Source of the DNA: an uncultured SAR116 cluster alpha proteobacterium
GTDB lineage: Bacteria > Pseudomonadota > Alphaproteobacteria > Puniceispirillales > Puniceispirillaceae
Assembly: GCA_902523435.1 (NCBI GenBank)
Contig: CABYZM010000009.1
Location: 1-47,479, forward strand
Reading direction: 5' to 3'
Length of the DNA stretch: 47,479 bases
Part shown: piece after piece, positions 1-8,087 of the stretch
How positions within the stretch are numbered: the first letter of the stretch is position 1
Layout: each line of letters starts with the position of its first letter
Made by a program: the position numbers and the translations under genes
The notes under the pieces: generated by a model
Told to the model about the DNA's origin: nothing
Databases searched by the model: none
The model's input: only the letters and a program-made list of their open reading frames with translations

Positions 1-589
1 GCAAGACCATGCGCCCCATGCGCTCTGGCGGAATACGGTTATGAAAAACAATAGCACGTGAAAACTCATTCTCATCAATATCAAAACTGCAATGCAGCTG
101 ACCAGCCCCATCCGATATCTGGCTCGAGGCCTCAGCCTGACTGTTCAGCATAACCTGAACTTTCAGCGGATCAAGCTTAGCGGGTGCCCGCCCTCCTATC
201 TCCACCCAGATGGCATGAAAAAGGCTGGCGGGCACAGTATCAATTACGTCAAAGGGCAGATCCAACCAGGCAGCTTTGTCAAACGCCCCTTTGGCCAGCC
301 CATTGCGAACCGTTTCTCCCTTCATAATAAAGCCGATTGTCACAAATTCGGTGTGTCGCTCTATCCTAAAAATATAATTCTTAAATGTCTCCCGCCTGAA
401 TTTTTCGCGCACCCCGAGGGGCAGGCGATCCTGTGCCGTCAGCCAATCATTGATATGGCTTACAATATCTTGATCTGAATTGTTATAAAGAAAGACATAG
501 CGGATAAACCGGCCAGCACCGTCAAAATCATGAAACGGGCGGGCATGAAGCTCGTCAGAAAGCTGTCTTCGCTCTGGATGGATGGCCAT
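1..589 (-). CDS. DUF3422 family protein, N-terminal part (runs off the left edge)
   Basis: Read on the minus strand, an ATG at 589 opens a frame with no stop to base 1, giving about 196 residues. The protein begins MAIHPERRQLSDELHARPF, and the ELHARP segment near the N terminus is the hallmark of the DUF3422 family. Later segments (IRYVFLYNN, RIERHTEFVT, FHAIWVEIGG) also fit. Family members are about 420 to 450 residues and usually end in two membrane helices, which lie outside this window. The function of the family is unknown. An AAGGA ribosome site lies about 9 bases upstream of the ATG. The gene is divergent from the secreted-protein gene to its right, with about 100 bases between them. 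The start and family call are firm; the 3' part is not visible. Confidence 0.85.
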   Translation of the reverse strand, partial: MAIHPERRQLSDELHARPFHDFDGAGRFIRYVFLYNNSDQDIVSHINDWLTAQDRLPLGVREKFRRETFKNYIFRIERHTEFVTIGFIMKGETVRNGLAKGAFDKAAWLDLPFDVIDTVPASLFHAIWVEIGGRAPAKLDPLKVQVMLNSQAEASSQISDGAGQLHCSFDIDENEFSRAIVFHNRIPPERMGRMVL

Positions 590-691
590 TATGAAAACAT
601 CCTTACTTTCACCATTGTCATCAGCCAAGGCCCACTTCGTCAAAGCTGATTGCCAGTTGCAATCTTTTTCATCTTAACCCATTTTTCAACT

Positions 692-1189
692 ATGGCCCAT
701 TTTTTCCATTTAAATTGCAAAAAAATATTTATCGTCCTGATTTGTCTGCTTGGTCTGCTGCCTCTAAAGATGCAGGCAGCTGAACAGCCAGTTGGAGATG
801 GCATCTGGTTTACCTGTGAGTTTACTCAAAGTAAAACTCCACCAACAGATGGGTGTGAGATGTTTGATGATGAAGGCTTTAAAGCAAGCGAGGGTCAACT
901 CAGCTATCTGCGTATGATTGGATCCGCAGAGACAAACTGCAAGGGTAATAAACAAGGCCAGTGTTTTCCCGCCAACCTGCCACAGATCACCGTAAAGACA
1001 AAACCTATTGGCGATGTGTGGCTGGATACTGACCGGCTGTATGTGACATGGTATGGCTGCACACAGGATTACCACTTTTTTCAGAACGAGGGTTTTGTAA
1101 CGGTAAAACCAGAAGGTAAAGATTGTTTTTGGTCACGTGAACGCCATTTTTATGTTGCGCCCTATAAAGGACAGGTACTTCACCAATGA
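692..1189 (+). CDS. Small secreted cysteine-rich hypothetical protein
   Basis: I do not recognise the family. From the ATG at 692 the product is 165 residues. It starts with a basic segment and a hydrophobic stretch (IFIVLICLLGLLPL) followed by MQAAEQ, a good signal peptidase I signal with cleavage likely after MQA, so the mature protein should be periplasmic or outside. The mature part carries six cysteines (in TCEF, GCEM, NCKG, QCFP, GCTQ, DCFW), an even number that suggests disulfides. A TTG at 650 in the same frame would put about 14 residues before the signal peptide, so 692 is preferred. The stop overlaps the ygfZ start as ATGA, so the two are probably translated together. Confidence 0.7.
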   Translation: MAHFFHLNCKKIFIVLICLLGLLPLKMQAAEQPVGDGIWFTCEFTQSKTPPTDGCEMFDDEGFKASEGQLSYLRMIGSAETNCKGNKQGQCFPANLPQITVKTKPIGDVWLDTDRLYVTWYGCTQDYHFFQNEGFVTVKPEGKDCFWSRERHFYVAPYKGQVLHQ

Positions 1190-2088
1190 GTTTTATGCCC
1201 GCCCCGCCGGAACAAACTGTTTTATCTGTTCATCCAGACAAGCATATCATCAGCCTGACGGGTGAAGGTGTGCGTGATTTTCTGAATGATATTCTGACCG
1301 CTCAGATTAACACCCTTGGCAGCGACACTGCCCGTGCTGCCTGCCTGCTCTCACCACAAGGGCGGATCATGTTTGATATGATGGTGATAGCCACCGTAGA
1401 TACGGTCTTTCTCATTACAGAAGCAGAACAGGCCGCCCCGCTTGCAAAGCGGCTTACAATGTATCGGCTGCGCAGGAAAATAGAAATCAGTGTCAGCTCT
1501 TACCTTTGTGCAGGACATATATGGGGGGATGACCACGCAAATTTCGATGTGCCAAATAGCTGTATCAGTGCTTATGACGAACGCCACAAGGCTCTCGGCA
1601 AACTTGTACTGTTCTCTAAGACTGATGGCTTGCCAGAGCAGGAAGAGGCAAAGTACTGGCAGGCACTGCGGATCATCCTTGGTGTTCCTGAGGGGGCAGC
1701 TGATTTGACACCTAACCGGGCGCTGATGCTGGAAGCCGGACTTCACCTTTTGGGCGCGATAGATTTTGAAAAGGGGTGTTATGTTGGCCAAGAAGTGACC
1801 GCCCGCACTCATTATCGTGGTCTAGTCAAACGCCGCCTATTGCCAATTTCTTCTTCAGGAAGGCTTATATCAGGTCAGGCCCTGCAGCGCGGTGACACAG
1901 CCATTGGGCAGACCGGATCAACAGCAAGTCTGCCAGGTCGCGGGGACATCGCGCTAGCCAGCCTGCGCCTTGATGCGGTTCAGAACAGTCTAGCCGGCAT
2001 AGCTAAGCTTACCACAGATAACGGACAGATAATCAGCGTTCACATCCCTGACTGGATGCACCCGCTGCCTAGCTTTGATAAGGGATGA
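1186..2088 (+). CDS. ygfZ: YgfZ/GcvT-domain folate-binding protein
   Basis: This 300-residue protein belongs to the YgfZ (COG0354, IBA57-like) family, which binds tetrahydrofolate and supports assembly or repair of certain Fe-S enzymes, including tRNA-modifying ones. The family signature K-G-C-Y-x-G-Q-E is present at residues 196-203 with its conserved cysteine at 198, followed by TARTHYRG. The N-terminal half has the expected VRDFLND and LLSPQGR segments. The length is normal for alphaproteobacterial members. The start codon overlaps the stop of the secreted-protein gene (ATGA), so the pair forms a coupled unit. The gene converges on bdhA, with 23 bases between their ends. Confidence 0.92.
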   Translation: MSFMPAPPEQTVLSVHPDKHIISLTGEGVRDFLNDILTAQINTLGSDTARAACLLSPQGRIMFDMMVIATVDTVFLITEAEQAAPLAKRLTMYRLRRKIEISVSSYLCAGHIWGDDHANFDVPNSCISAYDERHKALGKLVLFSKTDGLPEQEEAKYWQALRIILGVPEGAADLTPNRALMLEAGLHLLGAIDFEKGCYVGQEVTARTHYRGLVKRRLLPISSSGRLISGQALQRGDTAIGQTGSTASLPGRGDIALASLRLDAVQNSLAGIAKLTTDNGQIISVHIPDWMHPLPSFDKG

Positions 2089-2111
2089 TCATGATTAATG
2101 TGGGGCGTTTC

Positions 2112-2900
2112 TTATTGGGCTGTCCAGCCGCCATCCAGAGAAAAGCTAGACCCGGTGATATTCTGAGCCGCATCACGGGCCAGAAACAGAGCCATATCCG
2201 CGATCTGCTGGGGCATCAGAAACTGACCAGCGGCATGTTTTTCGCTGACCATCGCAATCCCCGCTTCATCATAAGGCAAGCCTGTTTTCTCAGCATGTGC
2301 ACGAACCTGTCGGTCAACAAGCTCGGTTAGAACAAATCCCGGGCAAATCGCATTACAGGTGATATTCTGCTGCGCTGTTTCTAGCGCGACAGTCTTGGTC
2401 AGCCCAACCAGCCCATGTTTAGCAGCAACATAAGCAGATTTATGAACTGAGGCTACAAGACCATGCGCAGAAGCAATATTGATTATCCGACCAAAATCCC
2501 GTTGTTTCATGCCTGGCAGGACAGAAGAAATCAAGTGGAAGGGAGCAGATAAATTGACATCTAAAATATCCTGCCATTTTTCAGACGGAAATTCATCGAC
2601 AGGGGCAACATGCTGGATGCCTGCATTATTAATAAGCACATCTACATGGCCCATGACATCAGTTGCTTTATCCACTATGCCGCGGGCTGCCGCTGCATCC
2701 CGCAAATCAGCATCATCAAAATGGCAAGAGGCTGCCCCTTTCTCTTTTAACTGGGCAAGAATATCTGCTGCCTTCTTATCTGACATCTGGCCGCCAACAT
2801 AAAGATGCGCCCCTGTTGCAGCAAAGGCTGATGACATTGCCAACCCCAACCCCGATACACCACCGGTGATCATCACCGTCCGGACAGATAAACGCGCCAT
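2112..2900 (-). CDS. bdhA: 3-hydroxybutyrate dehydrogenase (SDR family)
   Basis: A short-chain dehydrogenase of 262 residues that most resembles D-3-hydroxybutyrate dehydrogenase, which interconverts 3-hydroxybutyrate and acetoacetate with NAD in polyhydroxybutyrate and ketone-body metabolism. Visible motifs are TGGVSGLG (12-19), NNAG (91-94) and the catalytic Ser144, Tyr157 and Lys161, ending in the DGGWTAQ tail common in this enzyme. The ATG at 2900 is chosen because GAGGA lies 7 bases upstream; an in-frame TTG at 2921 lacks such a site. SDR substrate calls from sequence alone are uncertain, but the tail and the segment LVDRQVRAHAEKTG support this one. The neighbouring prpE suggests short-chain acid use nearby. 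Confidence 0.82.
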   Translation of the reverse strand: MARLSVRTVMITGGVSGLGLAMSSAFAATGAHLYVGGQMSDKKAADILAQLKEKGAASCHFDDADLRDAAAARGIVDKATDVMGHVDVLINNAGIQHVAPVDEFPSEKWQDILDVNLSAPFHLISSVLPGMKQRDFGRIINIASAHGLVASVHKSAYVAAKHGLVGLTKTVALETAQQNITCNAICPGFVLTELVDRQVRAHAEKTGLPYDEAGIAMVSEKHAAGQFLMPQQIADMALFLARDAAQNITGSSFSLDGGWTAQ

Positions 2901-2951
2901 ATCCGCTTCCTCACGAGCCAAATAGATATATCCACTTCAAATACAAATTCG

Positions 2952-3131
2952 TCAGGATTTAAATAGGGCTTCTGCTTGTGCGCTGACATCCTGTTTTGTT
3001 GCCAGAATTTCGTCAATTCTGACAATTTCTGCTTTCAGCTGTTCTTGATAGTCTTTCAAATCCTCAACATTCCAGCTGTAAAACGACTTTGGTGCGTAAG
3101 TAGGCTTAAATGCATCAAATTCATCTTCCAT
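2952..3131 (-). CDS. DUF1192 family small protein
   Basis: A 59-residue protein starting MEDEFDAFKP and ending AQAEALFKS. It fits DUF1192, a family of about 60 residues found almost only in alphaproteobacteria. Members have an acidic start, a central coiled-coil-like segment (here VEDLKDYQEQLKAEIVRIDE) and a terminal ALF motif. Function is unknown. A GGGGGAA purine run lies about 6 bases before the ATG. The gene is 51 bases upstream of bdhA on the same strand and divergent from trcR. The family match and the ribosome site together make it a convincing gene despite its size. Confidence 0.78.
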   Translation of the reverse strand: MEDEFDAFKPTYAPKSFYSWNVEDLKDYQEQLKAEIVRIDEILATKQDVSAQAEALFKS

Positions 3132-3224
3132 CCGTTTTCCCCCTTCACAATCCGCACACAGGTATTCTCTAACATACTGGTGACATTATTGCTGTTCTGC
3201 AATTTTAGGAGACAAAAGGCCTGT

Positions 3225-3252
3225 TTGCAAATTTCTGTCAAAGGGCTATATA
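3225..3252 (+). promoter_or_regulatory. Candidate sigma70-type promoter for trcR
   Basis: TTGCAA at 3225-3230 is followed after 16 bases by TATATA at 3247-3252, in the divergent gap upstream of trcR. The leader would be about 110 bases. This rests on motif resemblance only. Confidence 0.3.
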
Positions 3253-3308
3253 TAGGTCAGGTTCCACCAAAACACTAAAATGCTCCGATTTGGGGCGTGT
3301 TTGGAATC

Positions 3309-3332
3309 GGCTGGCCCTCTGGGCTGCCAGCC
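3309..3332 (+). other. Inverted repeat in the trcR leader
   Basis: GGCTGGC at 3309-3315 and GCCAGCC at 3326-3332 form a perfect 7-base-pair GC-rich stem with a 10-base loop. It ends 39 bases before the trcR start. There is no T-run after it, so a terminator is unlikely; a leader hairpin or a dyad operator are the alternatives. Confidence 0.4.
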
Positions 3333-3371
3333 GCCCGAGAAGTGCTGAGAAAATGATAAAGGGTTCGTGCG

Positions 3372-3938
3372 ATGACACAGCTTCTTATGCCAAAAGCGAC
3401 AGCCGTGTGGCTGATTGATAATACAGGACTCACCTTTGAGCAGATCGGGGCTTTTTGCGATTTGCATCCTCTTGAAGTACAGGCCATTGCTGATGGTGAA
3501 ATTAGCGCCGGCATGCAAGGATACGATCCGATTACAAACAACCAACTGTCAAAAGAAGAAGTCGCGCGTTGTGAAGCTGACCCTGAAGCTAGGCTTGAGC
3601 TATCAAAGTCAAATCTACCTCAACCTACAGCCCGCACCAAAGGTCCGCGCTATGTACCGGTTGCCCGGCGTGGTGACAAGCCTGATGCAATCGCTTGGTT
3701 GGTCAAACATCACCCTGAATTATCTGATACCCAAATCAGCCGCCTGATTGGCACCACCAAAGATACTATTACCAAAATCCGTGAGCGCACCCACTGGAAT
3801 ATTTCCAATATTCAGGCTAAACACCCGGCTATGCTGGGCTTATGCAAACAGCAGGACCTCAACGCCGCAATCAAAAAGGCCGGGGGGCAGCCAAAACAGG
3901 ATGCTGAACAGGTTAATGATTTAACTGAACTGCCATAA
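3372..3938 (+). CDS. trcR: DUF1013 protein, TrcR-type cell cycle transcriptional regulator
   Basis: This 188-residue protein matches the DUF1013 family, which is essentially alphaproteobacterial and is now annotated as the cell cycle regulator TrcR. It begins MTQLLMPKATAVWLIDNT, the typical conserved opening. Two segments look like helix-turn-helix units: LTFEQIGAFCDLHPLEVQAI (about residues 19-38) and LSDTQISRLIGTTKDTITKI (about 117-136). The linker is rich in proline and basic residues, and the C-terminal tail is polar. It stands alone in its transcription unit, divergent from DUF1192 and convergent with prpE. The family call is strong; the regulatory targets cannot be read from this sequence. 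Confidence 0.85.
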   Translation: MTQLLMPKATAVWLIDNTGLTFEQIGAFCDLHPLEVQAIADGEISAGMQGYDPITNNQLSKEEVARCEADPEARLELSKSNLPQPTARTKGPRYVPVARRGDKPDAIAWLVKHHPELSDTQISRLIGTTKDTITKIRERTHWNISNIQAKHPAMLGLCKQQDLNAAIKKAGGQPKQDAEQVNDLTELP

Positions 3939-3993
3939 AGCAGAAAGACAAACAGACAAACGGGGAAGGCAATCCTATCCTGTTTTATTGCCG

Positions 3994-5892
3994 TTAAACC
4001 TGCTTCAGGCCTGCCTGTTGAACAGCATCATCAATTTCTTTCAGAATAACTGGGTCATCAATTGTGGCGGGCAAAAGAACGTCTTCATTCTGAACAATTT
4101 TCTGCATTGTGGCGCGCAGTATTTTTCCGGACCGTGTTTTGGGCAAACGGCCCACAATCACGGCTTTTTTAAACGCAGCAATAGGGCCGATTTCTGAGCG
4201 CACACGCTGAACAATCTCAGCCAGAATGTCTGTTCCGGCGCGGGTTGTCCCTGTTTTCAACACCACAAAACCAAGCGGTACCTGACCTTTCAGCGCGTCG
4301 CGCACTCCAATAACCGCACATTCAGCAACATCTGGATGTCCGGCCAGAACCTCCTCCATTCCACCTGTCGACAGCCTATGCCCAGCCACATTTATAATGT
4401 CATCTGTTCTAGACATAACAAAAATATAACCATCTTCATCAATATATCCGGCATCCCCTGTGGCATAATAACCCTCAAAGCTCGATAGATAGCTTTTCAA
4501 AAAACGCTCATCATTCTGCCATAATGTAGGAAGCGTTCCCGGCGGCATAGGCAGCTTAATCACAAGGGAACCAATCTCACCAGCTGCGACCTGGTAGCCT
4601 TCATCAGAGACCACCCGAACATCCCAGCTTGGCACTGCAGGGCCGGAAGAGCCTGCTTTTACCGGCAGCAATTCAATGCCTGTACAGTTCGCGGCAATTG
4701 GCCAACCTGTCTCTGTCTGCCACCAATGATCAATTGTGGGCACACCTAAAATATCCTCACACCAACGCAGCGTGTCTGGATCACATCGCTCGCCAGCAAG
4801 AAACTGCAGCTTGAAATGGCTCATATCAAACTGTTTGACCAGCTCACCGCTTGGGTCTTCCTTTTTTATTGCCCGCATCGCTGTTGGCGCGGTGAACATG
4901 GTCTTCACCTTATGCTCGGCAATCACCCGCCAGAAAGTAGACGCATCTGGTGTGCCAACCGGTTTGCCTTCAAATAAAACCGTCGTGCAGCCCGCAAATA
5001 GAGGTGCATAGACAATGTAAGAATGACCGACCACCCAACCCACATCAGATGCCGCCCAATAGACATCGCCTGCCCCGCAACTGAAAATATTCAGCATTGA
5101 CCATTTCAAGGCGACAATATGCCCAGCCGTTGGCCGCACCACGCCCTTCGGCGTTCCGGTAGTCCCGGATGTATATAATATATAGGCAGGGTCTTCAGAT
5201 TTCACCGGCACACAGGCCGCATGGCCCGCGGCGGCCAGCGCCTCATCCCAATCCAAATCCCGGCTATCGAGCATAGCGGCTTCACACATCTCACGCTGAT
5301 AGAGCAACACATTGTCAATTTTATGGGCAGACAACTCAATCGCGTCATCAATAAGAGGCTTATACTCGACCAACCGACCTGGCTCCAGACCACAAGATGC
5401 TGTAATAATCATCTTCGGGGTGGCGTCATCAATCCGTTTCGCTAGCTCAGCAGCGGCAAACCCACCAAACACAACCGAATGAACTGCACCGATACGTGCA
5501 CAGGCCAGCATCGCCACAAGGGCCTGTGGGATCATCGGCATATAAATAATGACGCGGTCACCATAGGTAATTCCGTTCTGCAGGAGCACATCTGCACATC
5601 TGGCTACCCAGTCCTGAAGCTCAGCATAGCTGATATATTCTTTTACTCCGATGGTCGCACTGTCATAAATGATCGCTGTCCGGTCGCCATGACCAGCCTC
5701 CACATGGCAATCAATGGCATTGTAACAACCATTTATTTCACCGCCGACAAACCAGCGGTAAAAAGGCGGATTCGCATCATCAAGAATGGTTGTAGCCGGC
5801 TTTATCCAGCTGACATCTTCTGCAGCAGCAGCCCAGAACTCGGCAGGGTCAGTGTCAGCATGTTTTTTTACCTCATTAAATAACCCTGTCAT
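3994..5892 (-). CDS. prpE: Propionyl-CoA synthetase (acyl-CoA/acetyl-CoA synthetase family)
   Basis: A 632-residue AMP-forming acyl-CoA synthetase. It would activate propionate (or acetate) with ATP and CoA in the cytoplasm. The phosphate-binding loop YTSGTTGTPKGV is at about 240-251, and the acetylatable catalytic Lys590 sits in PKTRSGKILRA. The segments ASCGLEPGRLVEYKPLID and NAIDCHVEAGHGDRTA are closer to PrpE than to Acs. The ATG at 5892 has GGGGGA about 9 bases upstream, while the in-frame GTG at 5919 has none, and 632 residues matches the usual PrpE length. The gene stands alone, divergent from the DUF465-purEK unit. Whether propionate or acetate is preferred cannot be fixed from sequence. 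Confidence 0.87.
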   Translation of the reverse strand: MTGLFNEVKKHADTDPAEFWAAAAEDVSWIKPATTILDDANPPFYRWFVGGEINGCYNAIDCHVEAGHGDRTAIIYDSATIGVKEYISYAELQDWVARCADVLLQNGITYGDRVIIYMPMIPQALVAMLACARIGAVHSVVFGGFAAAELAKRIDDATPKMIITASCGLEPGRLVEYKPLIDDAIELSAHKIDNVLLYQREMCEAAMLDSRDLDWDEALAAAGHAACVPVKSEDPAYILYTSGTTGTPKGVVRPTAGHIVALKWSMLNIFSCGAGDVYWAASDVGWVVGHSYIVYAPLFAGCTTVLFEGKPVGTPDASTFWRVIAEHKVKTMFTAPTAMRAIKKEDPSGELVKQFDMSHFKLQFLAGERCDPDTLRWCEDILGVPTIDHWWQTETGWPIAANCTGIELLPVKAGSSGPAVPSWDVRVVSDEGYQVAAGEIGSLVIKLPMPPGTLPTLWQNDERFLKSYLSSFEGYYATGDAGYIDEDGYIFVMSRTDDIINVAGHRLSTGGMEEVLAGHPDVAECAVIGVRDALKGQVPLGFVVLKTGTTRAGTDILAEIVQRVRSEIGPIAAFKKAVIVGRLPKTRSGKILRATMQKIVQNEDVLLPATIDDPVILKEIDDAVQQAGLKQV

Positions 5893-6057
5893 GACTGCTT
5901 TTCCCCCATTTTTCGACACAGGCTGGTTCGTGCCTCATGTCGCAAAAGTTTAAGCCAGACCTGATAAATGTCCAGATTCTTTATTAAGTCACTATTAATA
6001 ATAAATAGACATCATCCGTTGCTATAAGAATGGTTCTAGCCAGACATGTGGGACATC

Positions 6058-6066
6058 TGTTATACT
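6058..6066 (+). promoter_or_regulatory. Candidate extended -10 promoter for the DUF465-purEK unit
   Basis: TG-T-TATACT at 6058-6066 matches an extended -10 element (five of six bases of TATAAT plus the TG), 42 bases before the DUF465 start. No convincing -35 box is visible at the expected distance, which extended -10 promoters tolerate. Confidence 0.3.
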
Positions 6067-6108
6067 CTCATCTTGTTCATATGTTGTGATAAAGGATAAT
6101 GACAGTAT

Positions 6109-6393
6109 ATGTCTGACATCCAAGATCTTCATCCACAAAAACCAAATGCACAGGAAAAGTCCCCTTCAAAAAAGGGGGGCGCAGCTAATGAAGGCGATAG
6201 AACAGATATCTTGAAAGCCAAACTTCAGGCGCTTTTATCTGAACATCGCGACCTAGATGATGTCATTGCCCAGCTTACAGGTGCCAGTGCTTCTGACCAG
6301 CTTCGGATGCAACGCCTTAAAAAGCGTAAACTAGCGCTTAAAGATGAAATCGCCCGCCTGCATGCCCTTGTTCTGCCAGATATCATTGCTTAA
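6109..6393 (+). CDS. DUF465/YdcH family protein
   Basis: A 94-residue protein. The first 30 residues are polar and rich in lysine and proline and are probably disordered. The rest is a charged helical hairpin typical of DUF465 (YdcH): LLSEHRDLDDVIAQL, then RMQRLKKRKLALKDEIARL, ending VLPDIIA. That ending and the KKRKLALKD core are very characteristic of alphaproteobacterial members that sit just before purE, as here. Biochemical function is unknown. An AAAGGA site lies about 10 bases before the ATG. It is 76 bases from purE and likely in the same transcription unit. Confidence 0.85.
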   Translation: MSDIQDLHPQKPNAQEKSPSKKGGAANEGDRTDILKAKLQALLSEHRDLDDVIAQLTGASASDQLRMQRLKKRKLALKDEIARLHALVLPDIIA

Positions 6394-6469
6394 ACCCATC
6401 TTTTGCTGAATCATACATTATCAATGGCGAGCTGCACTGTTACAGACGCAAATATAGACAGAGAAGTGA

Positions 6470-6979
6470 ATGACAGATAAGCCCCAAACCCCGACACCTA
6501 TTGTGATATGTATGGGAAGCCAGTCAGACTGGCCAACCATGAAGGCAGCAAAGACCATGCTTGATGCGCTTGATGTAAGCTGTGAAGTCCAAATTATCTC
6601 TGCGCACCGCACACCAGACAGGCTGGCGGCTTTTGCCAAATCAGCAGTGACAAACGGCATTCAGGTGATTATCGCTGGGGCAGGTGGGGCTGCGCATTTA
6701 CCTGGAATGATCGCTGCCCACACAACTGTTCCGGTCTTGGGCGTGCCTGTTGAAACAAAAACTCTTAAAGGAATCGACTCACTACTCTCGATTGTGCAGA
6801 TGCCAGGCGGCGTTCCTGTTGGCACTTTGGCCATTGGCACTGCAGGGGCAAAGAATTCTGGGATGCTTGCAGCTCAAATTCTTGCCTTATCAGATGCGGC
6901 TCTGCGGGATAGGTTGAACAAATGGCGCGCAGCACAAACAGACGCTGTTGCTGAACGACCTGACATGTCAGGCAATTAG
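6470..6979 (+). CDS. purE: N5-carboxyaminoimidazole ribonucleotide mutase (class I PurE)
   Basis: PurE converts N5-CAIR, made by PurK, to CAIR in purine biosynthesis. The 169-residue protein shows the substrate-phosphate loop GSQSD (16-20), the SAHRTP motif with catalytic His46, and the [11 protein letters not shown] and [22 protein letters not shown] segments that define class I, PurK-dependent enzymes. Length is normal. It is followed 17 bases later by purK, the usual operon order. Confidence 0.97.
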   Translation: MTDKPQTPTPIVICMGSQSDWPTMKAAKTMLDALDVSCEVQIISAHRTPDRLAAFAKSAVTNGIQVIIAGAGGAAHLPGMIAAHTTVPVLGVPVETKTLKGIDSLLSIVQMPGGVPVGTLAIGTAGAKNSGMLAAQILALSDAALRDRLNKWRAAQTDAVAERPDMSGN

Positions 6980-6996
6980 GACAGGCCGCATCTTCC

Positions 6997-8061
6997 ATGA
7001 CAGCAATAAAAACTATTGGCATTTTAGGAGCAGGGCAGTTGGGCCGGATGATAGCAGTCGCTGCTGCACAGATGGGTATACGCGCTCATATTTTTGCCCC
7101 GGACGCAAAAGACAGCCCTGCCGCAGAAGTTGTACATTCCTTCACACAGGCGACTTATGATGATGCAGATGCACTTGTTGCCTTTGGCAAGTCAATAGAT
7201 GCTGTCACCTCAGAATTTGAGAATGTGCCCGCCACAACTCTGGATATATTGTCTGCCTTTTGCCCTGTCTCGCCAGGGCATGACGCTCTTCACCTAGCCC
7301 AAAACCGCTTGCGTGAAAAAACACTTGCTGCCCGCCTAGGTATACAGACACCTTCATTCTGGGCTGTGCGATCAGCAGATGAATTAGCCTCTGCTTTATC
7401 TGAATTGGATGGTAAGGGCTTGCTGAAAACTACTGAGCAGGGTTATGACGGTAAAGGCCAGATACATGTGAAAACAGGTGATGATGCAGACTCCTTCTGG
7501 AGAGACATAAACACAGATGAAGCAATTTTGGAATCCTTTATCGATTTTAAAGCCGAAGTTAGTTTTCTGGTCTGGCGCGATACAAAAGGGCAGACAGGGG
7601 TGTTTCCGGCTACCATTAATACACATAAAAACGGTATACTTGCAACCAGCATCGGTCCTGCTGACAGCCTTAATCCATCTACTCTGAAAGACGGCGTAGA
7701 AGCTGCCATAGCTCTTGCTGAGGCGGTGAATCTGCACGGTGTTCTGGCGATGGAAGCATTTGTTGGACATGCAGGTCAGATTATCTTTAATGAACTTGCC
7801 CCTCGGCCGCATAATTCATTTCACTGGACCATTGAAGGCTGCGTCACCAGCCAGTTTACTCAGCTTGTGCGTATCATTGTTGGGCTTGGGCCAGGCGATA
7901 CCTCGGCACGCGGTAGCTGGCAGATGGATAATCTTCTGGGTGAGGATTTGCACCGTCTGCCTGCTCTTTATGCCGATGGTGGAAAGGCCGTCCACCTCTA
8001 TGGCAAGACAGAAGCAAGGAATGGACGCAAAATGGGCCATGTCACTTGGGAGTTGGGGTAA
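6997..8061 (+). CDS. purK: N5-carboxyaminoimidazole ribonucleotide synthetase (PurK)
   Basis: PurK uses ATP and bicarbonate to carboxylate aminoimidazole ribonucleotide, giving the substrate of PurE. The 354-residue ATP-grasp protein begins with the GILGAGQLGRM loop (8-18). It contains KTTEQGYDGKGQ, the typical ATP-binding lid of PurK, then FNELAPRPHNSFHWTIE, which carries the metal and substrate residues. Length matches the family. It ends at 8061, facing metA, and its TAA lies inside a hairpin stem shared with the metA stop. Confidence 0.96.
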   Translation: MTAIKTIGILGAGQLGRMIAVAAAQMGIRAHIFAPDAKDSPAAEVVHSFTQATYDDADALVAFGKSIDAVTSEFENVPATTLDILSAFCPVSPGHDALHLAQNRLREKTLAARLGIQTPSFWAVRSADELASALSELDGKGLLKTTEQGYDGKGQIHVKTGDDADSFWRDINTDEAILESFIDFKAEVSFLVWRDTKGQTGVFPATINTHKNGILATSIGPADSLNPSTLKDGVEAAIALAEAVNLHGVLAMEAFVGHAGQIIFNELAPRPHNSFHWTIEGCVTSQFTQLVRIIVGLGPGDTSARGSWQMDNLLGEDLHRLPALYADGGKAVHLYGKTEARNGRKMGHVTWELG

Positions 8062-8087
8062 GGTAATCCTTCGTCCCTTCTTACCCC
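8055..8087. terminator. Hairpin between convergent purK and metA, possible bidirectional terminator
   Basis: GGGGTAAG (8055-8062) and CTTACCCC (8080-8087) form a perfect 8-base-pair stem with a 17-base loop. The purK stop (8059-8061) and the metA stop (8081-8083 on the other strand) both fall inside the stem. There is no strong T-run on either side, so intrinsic termination is only possible, not shown. Confidence 0.4.

Noticed and set aside
92-478. Plus-strand open frame of 128 codons
   Set aside because: It lies wholly inside the minus-strand DUF3422 gene, which has clear family motifs. The frame has no recognisable product.
2976-3278. Plus-strand frame of 100 codons, and a minus frame at 3056-3241
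   Set aside because: The region is better explained by the minus-strand DUF1192 gene at 2952-3131 and the trcR upstream region. Neither frame looks like a protein family.
3968-3992. GGCAAT/ATTGCC hairpin between trcR and prpE as a terminator
   Set aside because: Six base pairs with a 13-base loop and no T-run following on either strand. Too weak to call.
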